Assembly (NCBI GenBank): GCA_020636105.1
Contig: JACJYL010000001.1
Span: 558,001-622,000, forward strand
Origin: Lewinellaceae bacterium
Lineage (GTDB): Bacteria > Bacteroidota > Bacteroidia > Chitinophagales > Saprospiraceae
Direction of reading: 5' to 3'
DNA: 64,000 nt
Under the pieces are notes generated by a model. The model worked only from the letters and a program-made list of their open reading frames with translations. It made no database searches and had not been told where the DNA came from. Made by a program: the position numbers and the translations under genes. Positions 53,680-60,356 of the stretch are shown piece by piece; position 1 is the first letter of the stretch, and each line of letters begins with the position of its first letter.

Positions 53680-55890
53680 ATGAATAAATTATTTTTTCTG
53701 GCCATTGCCATTGTATTTTCTATGACAACCCTGAATGCCCAGATTCCCATTGCGGACGCCCGTGCTTTGGGAGATGGTACGACGGTTACTATCGAAGGCG
53801 TAGTCACTAACGGACCCAGCCTGGGCGTTATCCGTTATATTCAGGATGAAACAGGCGCTGTCCCTGCCTACCCGGGAACCGGATCTGCTGCCAATTTTGC
53901 AAATAATGTACAACAGGGAGACATAGTAACCCTAACCGGCGTATTAAAAACATATAACGGTTTGTTGGAAATCGACCCGATCAATTCATATACGGTCGTT
54001 TCAAGTGGCAATGCCCTTCCCGATCCGCTAGAGGTTACCCCTAACGGCGTCAACGAGGAGAATGAATCTAAATTGTTAAAAGTAAATGGAGTGACTTTTG
54101 CCGACGGTGGCGGTGTTTTTTCCGTAGGCAATTACACTTTTAGTGCCGGTGGGCAATCATCTGAAATATATGTACGCTCGACTCACCCGTTAATAGGTAC
54201 TCCCATTCCTAATGCCACGGTAAATTTAACCGGAATAGGCTCAGAATTCAATGGGCTTTACCAATTGTTGCTCAGAGGAACTGATGATATTGAGGTAGCT
54301 GATGATTTTTACATCACTTCCCCCCTTGTTCAGTCGGCGATTACCAGTGACGGATTCACCCTGAGTTGGCAAACCAATAATACTGGAACCTCAGGGGTGC
54401 GTTATGGAACGACTCTTGCCATGGAAAATCAGGTAGATAATGGTGGCTCAACCACGAACCATACCGTTGCCCTCTCCGGACTGGATGCCGCTGAATTTTA
54501 TTATGTGCAGGCTTTTTCCAATAATGGTAACACCACCATTTATTCCACCGAAAAGCTCGTGAGTACAGCCTCCAACTCATCAGGCACTATGCTTGTGTAT
54601 TTCAATCATGGAGTCAATGGTACTTTTTCTGACGGGAATCATCCTTATGGAACAACCCCCGCTGAAATGGATGCCGCCATCATCAACAGGATCAACCACG
54701 CCACTACTTCTATCGACGTGGCTATGTACAATAACGGACGCCCGACAATAGTGGCAGCTCTGACAGAAGCCTATAACAATGGCATACAGGTTCGTTACGT
54801 AACCGATACAGATACAGGCAATTTAGGGCTCCAGGATCCAACTCCTCCTTTTCCCATCATCAAGGGGAATACCGAAGGGCTAATGCACAATAAATTTTTT
54901 GTATTCGATGCAGATTCTGAAGATCAATCATGGGTTATCATGGGTTCTACCAACCTGACGCCCAATAACCTGGCCGATGATTTTAACAATATGGTGTTCA
55001 TCCAGGATCAAACCATTGCCAAATGTTATACCCTTGAATTCGAAGAAATGTGGGGTTCTTCCGGGGCAACACCTGGAATATTCAACGTTAAATTCGGTCC
55101 GGACAAAACGGATAATACGCCGCATTTATTCAACGTTAACGGCGTAACAATTGAATCTTATTTTTCTCCATCCGATAATACCACGGTTGGTATTGTGGAT
55201 GCCGTCAATACCGCAAATGATGACCTCCAGTTCGCTATCTTGACTTTTACCAACAATGAACTGGGTTCTGCCGTCTTGAATGCTCACAACAGCGGGGTAA
55301 ACGTTCGGGGCATCATCGACAATATCAATGACCAGGGAGGAGAATACCCTTACCTGCTTGCCAATGGCGTAAATGTTTCCCCGGATAACACCGGGTTTCA
55401 AACGCACCATAAATACTGCGTTATCGATGCTACTAATCCTGCTTCCGACCCTATATTGGTGACCGGATCTCATAACTGGTCAGCCAGTGCGGAAAACAGC
55501 AACGATGAAAATACGCTGATCTTTCACGATGCTGCTTTAGCCAACATTTTTCTCCAGGAATTTGAAGCCCGCTGGTGTGAGGCTACCGCCGGAGGAAATT
55601 GTACCACGAGCACAAGAGAACTCAATGAGCTGGAAGGATTTTCTGCTACCCTTTATCCCAACCCGGTGAAAGATATTGCCAATATAGAGATGGAGATGGA
55701 TTATACATCCGATATTACCATCAGCTTGTGGAATCTAAATGGGAATTTGCTTCAGTCACAATTATTACGCAAGGTGACGGGCTCCATTCAGACACCAATG
55801 GTGGTAAGTGGGTTGCCCGCCGGAAAATATTTGGTTACTTTTAAATCAAGGAATGGCATTGCGGTAAAAAACCTGGAAATAGTCAAATAA
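53680..55890 (+). CDS. Secreted OB-fold/FN3/phospholipase D-like protein with T9SS type A domain
   Basis: The 736-residue protein has a signal peptide (residues 1-20), an OB-fold-like domain (about 22-110; VTIEGVVTNG, IRYIQDETGA, GDIVTLTGVL), an FN3-like module (about 207-295; SAITSDGFTLSWQT), and a PLD-family domain. Two HKD motifs are present: H403-x-K405-x4-D410 (GSTN follows) and H577-K578 region in THHKYCVID (H576-x-K578-x4-D583, then GSHNWS). Two HKD halves make one active site that cleaves phosphodiesters through a covalent phospho-His. The type A sorting domain is at about 650-736. Nuclease or phospholipase activity is possible; the OB fold favours nucleic acid (inferred). A hairpin follows at 55933. 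Confidence 0.9.
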   Translation: MNKLFFLAIAIVFSMTTLNAQIPIADARALGDGTTVTIEGVVTNGPSLGVIRYIQDETGAVPAYPGTGSAANFANNVQQGDIVTLTGVLKTYNGLLEIDPINSYTVVSSGNALPDPLEVTPNGVNEENESKLLKVNGVTFADGGGVFSVGNYTFSAGGQSSEIYVRSTHPLIGTPIPNATVNLTGIGSEFNGLYQLLLRGTDDIEVADDFYITSPLVQSAITSDGFTLSWQTNNTGTSGVRYGTTLAMENQVDNGGSTTNHTVALSGLDAAEFYYVQAFSNNGNTTIYSTEKLVSTASNSSGTMLVYFNHGVNGTFSDGNHPYGTTPAEMDAAIINRINHATTSIDVAMYNNGRPTIVAALTEAYNNGIQVRYVTDTDTGNLGLQDPTPPFPIIKGNTEGLMHNKFFVFDADSEDQSWVIMGSTNLTPNNLADDFNNMVFIQDQTIAKCYTLEFEEMWGSSGATPGIFNVKFGPDKTDNTPHLFNVNGVTIESYFSPSDNTTVGIVDAVNTANDDLQFAILTFTNNELGSAVLNAHNSGVNVRGIIDNINDQGGEYPYLLANGVNVSPDNTGFQTHHKYCVIDATNPASDPILVTGSHNWSASAENSNDENTLIFHDAALANIFLQEFEARWCEATAGGNCTTSTRELNELEGFSATLYPNPVKDIANIEMEMDYTSDITISLWNLNGNLLQSQLLRKVTGSIQTPMVVSGLPAGKYLVTFKSRNGIAVKNLEIVK

Positions 55891-55932
55891 AACTGCTGTA
55901 ACGAAGTAGTATTAATTTTATATTTTATCAAT

Positions 55933-55983
55933 TTCGTACAATTAATGGTTGTTTTTTTATAATAAATCCATTAATTGTACGAA
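55933..55983. other. Perfect 16-bp inverted repeat with T-rich loop
   Basis: 55933-55948 pairs with 55968-55983 (TTCGTACAATTAATGG and its complement), with a 19-nt loop containing seven T. It lies between the PLD-like gene and the DUF5684 gene. There is no downstream T-run, so it may be an operator or an attenuator as well as a terminator. Confidence 0.6.
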
Positions 55984-56041
55984 TTTCGTTGAGAACAATC
56001 AGAATTTTTTTTTTAACCTTTAACCTGAAAACAATTTAATT

Positions 56042-56422
56042 ATGGGATTTATTTTTGGATTATTAGTAATTGGAATCGTATTCGTCGTCATTGCCGGCAT
56101 GTGGAAAATTTTTGAGAAAGCCGGACAACCGGGTTGGGCTGCTATTGTTCCGATCTACAATATAGTTATTTTGCTGGAGATTGTCAGAAAACCATGGTGG
56201 TGGTTGCTTTTAATGATTATACCCTATGTCGGTATGATTTGGAGCATTTGGACCTACAATTTGCTGAGCAAAAGCTTTGGAAAAGATGAAGGATACACCG
56301 TTGGAATGATCTTTCTGCCTTTTATATTCATCCCCATGTTGGGATTTGGAGAAGCTCAGTATATCCATAACAGGATCGAAGCTCCACAGGATAATGATAT
56401 TCTGGATTCGGATCTGGTATAA
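56042..56422 (+). CDS. DUF5684 small membrane protein
   Basis: The 126-residue protein has three or four hydrophobic segments and the DUF5684 pattern: MWKIFEKAGQPGWAAIVPIYNIVILLEIVRKPWWW, followed by IPYVGMIWSI and LSKSFGKDEGYTVGMIFLPFIFIPMLGFG. Members often stand beside signal peptidase or small envelope proteins; the function is unknown. It is probably an inner-membrane protein with both ends near the cytosol. Its own terminator is at 56483. Confidence 0.87.
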   Translation: MGFIFGLLVIGIVFVVIAGMWKIFEKAGQPGWAAIVPIYNIVILLEIVRKPWWWLLLMIIPYVGMIWSIWTYNLLSKSFGKDEGYTVGMIFLPFIFIPMLGFGEAQYIHNRIEAPQDNDILDSDLV

Positions 56423-56482
56423 CCAGAAGCGTTTATTTTTTTGGACCATTTAGTATCCATTTTAATATCAAAATAAAAAGAA

Positions 56483-56519
56483 AAAAGCCGGTACCCGTAA
56501 ACTTCAGGTATCGGCTTTT
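56483..56519 (+). terminator. Hairpin terminator after the DUF5684 gene
   Basis: A 13-bp stem with one G-T pair (56483-56495 with 56507-56519) has an 11-nt loop. The right arm ends in TTTT and the left flank is A-rich, so it could work in either direction. It precedes the next ATG by 11 nt. Confidence 0.8.
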
Positions 56520-56530
56520 GTTGTATTGCC

Positions 56531-57262
56531 ATGATTTCTAAGAAAACAAATCCATTTCGATTCAAACAGTTTACCATCCGTCAGGATCAGACAGGGATGA
56601 AAGTTGGTACGGATGGAATCTTACTGGGAGCCTGGGCAAATATAGAATCTGCTGATGCCATACTTGACATAGGTAGCGGATCAGGCGTGATTGCCCTTAT
56701 GCTTGCTCAGCGCAACCCTTTCGCTGCCATTCAGGCCGTGGAAATCGATGAACATTCCTTTGCCGAAGCATCCGAAAATATCCGAAACAGTCCATGGCCG
56801 GGTCGTGTTCAAATTTTTCACACCTCCATACAGGAATTTTCGAAAAGTACCCCGGACAAATTCGATGCCATAGTGAGTAATCCACCTTTCTTCAGCGGGG
56901 GAACCTTCTCTGATTCCCAGGAACGGAATAATGTGCGTCACACAGTGAAACTGCCCCACGGTGAGCTCCTGCTGTCTGTGAGAAAACTACTTTCTGAAGA
57001 AGGCCGTTTTTCTCTTATTTTGCCTTACCTGGAAGGATTGCGATTTTGCGAACTGGCAGAGTCCTATAATCTCTATTGTGTCAGATCACAGGAAGTTTTA
57101 CCAAAGTTGGAAAAACCAGTCGAACGTCTGTTGATGGAATTTCGCAAAAAGAAACCCGATAGCTGTTACGTCGAAAAAAAACTAGTCATACAAAAGGGAG
57201 AAGCCAATGACTGGACCGATGATTATAGAAATTTAACCAACGCTTTTTACCTGAATATGTGA
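56531..57262 (+). CDS. tRNA1(Val) (adenine37-N6)-methyltransferase (YfiC/TrmN6-like)
   Basis: The 243-residue SAM-dependent methyltransferase has the N-terminal FKQFTIRQDQTGMKVGTDGILLGAW signature of the YfiC group, motif I LDIGSGSGVIAL (45-56), AVEIDEHSFAEASENI, and NPPF (117-120), the catalytic motif of N6-adenine methyltransferases. E. coli YfiC modifies A37 of tRNA1-Val; the same substrate here is inferred from family membership. The ATG at 56531 lies just 11 nt beyond the preceding hairpin, so the promoter must be inside or upstream of that gene. MsrA follows 66 nt downstream. Confidence 0.88.
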   Translation: MISKKTNPFRFKQFTIRQDQTGMKVGTDGILLGAWANIESADAILDIGSGSGVIALMLAQRNPFAAIQAVEIDEHSFAEASENIRNSPWPGRVQIFHTSIQEFSKSTPDKFDAIVSNPPFFSGGTFSDSQERNNVRHTVKLPHGELLLSVRKLLSEEGRFSLILPYLEGLRFCELAESYNLYCVRSQEVLPKLEKPVERLLMEFRKKKPDSCYVEKKLVIQKGEANDWTDDYRNLTNAFYLNM

Positions 57263-57328
57263 CAGATGGTTTATTATTCCGTCCCCTTTTGTGAACATTC
57301 CCCCTTAACATTATTAAAAATTATTGCC

Positions 57329-58006
57329 ATGAAAAAAATTCTATTGCTCAGCCTGTTATGCTCATTTTTAGGAACAGCATGCAGCCAGCAACAAAAAACT
57401 CTCACGAATACTAATAAAGAAAATCCCTCCATTGAAAACTATATCCAGGGAAAAAATTATGAAAACTACGAAGTGGCCACCTTTGCGGGAGGTTGTTTTT
57501 GGTGTATTGAAGCTGCTTTTTCACGCATCAACGGTGTGGAGGATGCCATCAGTGGATACTCAGGGGGTGAAGTGGAACATCCAACCTATTCCCAGGTAGG
57601 GGAGGGCAACACCGGCCATGCAGAATCTGTCATGGTTTATTATGATCCGGAAAAAATTGACTTTAAAACCTTACTCCAGGTCTTTTTTGTGGCCCATGAT
57701 CCCCGTTTTCCTAACCGGGAAGGCAACGATGTCGGGACTGAATACCGCTCTATCGTATTCTACCATAACGATGCCCAAAAAGAAACTGCCGAGGCTTATA
57801 TCAAAGAGTTGCTGGACAATGGAGTATTTGATAAAATTGCTACAGAGGTGATACCATATACTGAATTCTGGGTCGCAGAAGATTATCACCAGGATTATTA
57901 CGAACACCATCCTGAAAATCCTTACGTCAGAAGCGTTAGCCGCCCCAAGGTGGAGGCTGTTAAGAAGCAATTTGCGGATATCCTGAAGCCGGAATTTTCC
58001 AATTAA
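57329..58006 (+). CDS. msrA: Peptide methionine sulfoxide reductase A, exported
   Basis: The ATG at 57329 gives 225 residues; an upstream in-frame ATG (57266) is unlikely because it would precede the signal sequence. The signal (ILLLSLLCSFLGTAC) makes Cys18 a possible lipidation site, so the enzyme would act in the periplasm. The MsrA motif GCFWC (55-59, catalytic Cys56) and GYSGGEVEHPTYSQVGEGNTGHAE are intact, as is GNDVGTEYRSIVFYHN. It reduces the S-form of methionine sulfoxide with thioredoxin or a periplasmic reductant. A terminator follows directly. Confidence 0.94.
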   Translation: MKKILLLSLLCSFLGTACSQQQKTLTNTNKENPSIENYIQGKNYENYEVATFAGGCFWCIEAAFSRINGVEDAISGYSGGEVEHPTYSQVGEGNTGHAESVMVYYDPEKIDFKTLLQVFFVAHDPRFPNREGNDVGTEYRSIVFYHNDAQKETAEAYIKELLDNGVFDKIATEVIPYTEFWVAEDYHQDYYEHHPENPYVRSVSRPKVEAVKKQFADILKPEFSN

Positions 58007-58029
58007 TTTGAATAGTAAAAACATGAGAC

Positions 58030-58067
58030 ATCCCAAATTTTGGTTAACACCAAAATTTGGGATTTTT
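58030..58067 (+). terminator. Intrinsic terminator of msrA
   Basis: A 14-bp perfect stem (58030-58043 with 58050-58063) has the loop TTAACA, followed by a T-run to 58067. Confidence 0.92.
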
Positions 58068-58238
58068 GTGTGGCTTGAATCTATCAAATGAGGTAAAATG
58101 GTAGATGGAGCCTGAGGTAAAAAGCCGGAAGTGCGCTTTTTTTCTGTCAAATTACTCACAAATGCTAAACAATGCGCGAAAAAATCAGAAAATCAATTGT
58201 TCCGCTATTGTGCCAGAAGGATTGATACTACCAGGCCT

Positions 58239-58274
58239 CAAAAAATATTTTGAATTTTGCCGCCAGGCAAAATT
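58239..58274 (-). terminator. Probable terminator of the DinB-like gene
   Basis: A 10-bp perfect stem with tetraloop GCCA (58251-58260 with 58265-58274) lies 22 nt beyond the dinB-like stop on the minus strand. Read that way it is followed by AAAATATTTTTT. The remainder of the gap from 58068 holds no gene that I can support. Confidence 0.6.
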
Positions 58275-58296
58275 CGGGATGACTCATATTTCCTCA

Positions 58297-58809
58297 TCAC
58301 CATCCTCTATACCTTGGTGGCTTTATCCCGTTTAACCGCAAATAAACTATCAGTTGCCCGCGATGATGCGTGGAATGATCATTCATCAGGGTAATGATCT
58401 GGCGTTTCGATTTTGGGCCTGCAAAAAATTCAACGGTTTCTTCCAGTTGCCCGGGAGTCACCATATCCACAGCTTTACCAGACAATTCATAACCAGAATT
58501 GAGCATTTCCAATATTTCGGCCTTGGAATAATCTTCCCTTTTAAGGTCGAAATCAACAGGGGTGCCTCCCAGGTAACTGGTACTTAGCCAGTTCATATTG
58601 CTAATCATGTGTAACAATTGACTTTTGAAACTCATTTCTTCCTCTGTTGGTTTGAAGTCGTAATGTTCTTCGGGCATAGCAGCAGCCAACTCAATGGTAT
58701 ATGCTGCCGAATTTTTCCATTTTTCTTTAAAATCTTCTATAAAACCATTTTGCCCCCGGGCAGTAAATGTTATCAGTCCGAGCACCAACACTGGCATCCA
58801 TTTTTTCAT
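58297..58809 (-). CDS. Exported DinB-like (four-helix) protein
   Basis: The 170-residue protein starts with a signal-like segment (MPVLVLGLITFTARG, then QN), so it is exported or membrane-anchored, which is uncommon for DinB. The DinB four-helix bundle is suggested by DFKPTEEEMSFKSQLLHMISNMNWL (first metal His), and NDHSTHHRGQLIVYLRLNG (the HxxxH pair), which together can form a divalent metal site. Members are often metal-dependent thiol transferases or of unknown role. It diverges from the sugar permease gene with a 95-bp spacer. A hairpin at 58251 probably ends it. Confidence 0.85.
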   Translation of the reverse strand: MKKWMPVLVLGLITFTARGQNGFIEDFKEKWKNSAAYTIELAAAMPEEHYDFKPTEEEMSFKSQLLHMISNMNWLSTSYLGGTPVDFDLKREDYSKAEILEMLNSGYELSGKAVDMVTPGQLEETVEFFAGPKSKRQIITLMNDHSTHHRGQLIVYLRLNGIKPPRYRGW

Positions 58810-58904
58810 AAGCCTAAAATTTTATTTGTAATGTAACCAAATTCTTTTTTTTTTAAGGGGGAAAAGCTAGATTTATGCTTTTGAAACCACCTTAACCTGA
58901 AATT

Positions 58905-60323
58905 ATGAACATTGACCAATCTGTAAATAGAAAGTCCTTTTTGTTTTTATCCTCCCTTTTTTTTATGTGGGGGTTTATTACGGTGACCAACGATATTTTA
59001 ATCAACACCTTTAAGGGCATTTTTGATCTTACGGCTCCTCAAAGATCCCTTGTGCAATCGGCTTTTTTTGGTGCTTTTTTCATCATTTCGCTTATCTATT
59101 TTTTACTGTCCACTTCCACCGGGAGAGACCCGATTAATCGCATTGGGTATAAAAACGGTATGGCGATCAGCCTGGCCGTTTGCGGTATGGGATGTCTTAT
59201 GTTTTATCCTGCTGCTCATTTTCATTCTTACGCATTTTTCCTGTCTGCCCTTTTTGTGCTGGCTTCGGGAGTGACTTTATTACAAATTTGTGCGAACCCT
59301 TATGCTACGATCCTTGGCCCTCCGGAATCAGCTTCAAGCCGGCTCAACCGGGCCCAGGGGCTCAATTCATTAGGAACAACCCTCGGCCCCCTTGTAGGCA
59401 CCATTCTCATCTACCAGGTCTTTTCAAAAGGAAACGTGGATGTTAATTCCGTATCCGATACATACGTTCTTTACGGGTTTGTATTTTTGGGGATGGCTCT
59501 TTTTACCTTTACCCGAAAAATGCCGACCTTCAAAAATACTGAAATTATCGAAAAAGGGCTGGCCGTGTTAAAAAACAGGCACCTTTTCCTGGGAGTCCTT
59601 GCCATCTTCTTTTATGTGGGATCGGAAGTTGCTGTTGGCAGCTGGGTGGTTGAATTCATCCGATCCGATAAAATCATGGGATTGGGCGAAGCAGAAGCCA
59701 GTTATTTCCTTTCCTACTTCTGGGGAGGACTGATGATCGGCCGGCTGTTGGCGGGAATATCCCTGAACAACGAATTCAGCGTAAAACAAAAAGCCATTCG
59801 TATGGCCATATACTCCATAACCACTTTCTTCCTCATTTATGTCGTAACTGCCATCAAATTTGAAGAAGGCCATTTTACCCTTCGATTCCTCGAATTTAGT
59901 AAAATAAGCCTTTATCTGTTGCTGATGGTGATCAACTACTCCGCCTTTTTTATCACCTTCAATAAACCCGCACGTGCACTGGTCGTTTTTTCCCTGATCA
60001 ACGCAGTATTGATCTCTGTAGCGATTTTGGGAAGCGGACACCTGGCCTTCTGGTGTTTATTGGGCTCAGGGTTATTTTTCTCGGTGGGCTGGTCCAATAT
60101 TTTCTCTCTCGCTATCAGGGGGCTTGGCAAACTGACCAGCCAGGGATCTTCGCTTCTGGTCATGGCCATTGTCGGAGGAGCAGTATTACCCGGCATTCAG
60201 AGTTTTATTATTGAAGGATTTGGGGTTCAAATTTCGTTTTTGATTCCTCTTTTAGGAATGATTTACCTCATTTTTTATGGATTAAACGGTTATAAATCCA
60301 AATCAGAATTGAAAAAGTCGTAA
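58905..60323 (+). CDS. Sugar MFS permease (FucP/NagP-type)
   Basis: The 472-residue inner-membrane protein has twelve hydrophobic segments and the FucP-type pattern: FLSSLFFMWGFITVTNDILINTFKGIF at the N-terminus, LLQICANPYATILGPPESASSRLNRAQGLNSLGTTLGPLVG in the middle of the first half, and FSLAIRGLGKLTSQGSSLLVMAIVGGAVLP near the end. Members import fucose, glucose, galactose or N-acetylglucosamine with protons. Placement before a GH92 mannosidase and a GlcNAc-kinase-type gene favours GlcNAc or mannose, but that is an inference. Only 33 nt separate it from the GH92 gene. Confidence 0.9.
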   Translation: MNIDQSVNRKSFLFLSSLFFMWGFITVTNDILINTFKGIFDLTAPQRSLVQSAFFGAFFIISLIYFLLSTSTGRDPINRIGYKNGMAISLAVCGMGCLMFYPAAHFHSYAFFLSALFVLASGVTLLQICANPYATILGPPESASSRLNRAQGLNSLGTTLGPLVGTILIYQVFSKGNVDVNSVSDTYVLYGFVFLGMALFTFTRKMPTFKNTEIIEKGLAVLKNRHLFLGVLAIFFYVGSEVAVGSWVVEFIRSDKIMGLGEAEASYFLSYFWGGLMIGRLLAGISLNNEFSVKQKAIRMAIYSITTFFLIYVVTAIKFEEGHFTLRFLEFSKISLYLLLMVINYSAFFITFNKPARALVVFSLINAVLISVAILGSGHLAFWCLLGSGLFFSVGWSNIFSLAIRGLGKLTSQGSSLLVMAIVGGAVLPGIQSFIIEGFGVQISFLIPLLGMIYLIFYGLNGYKSKSELKKS

Positions 60324-60356
60324 AATCTAACAATCAATCAAATAAAATCATCAAAA

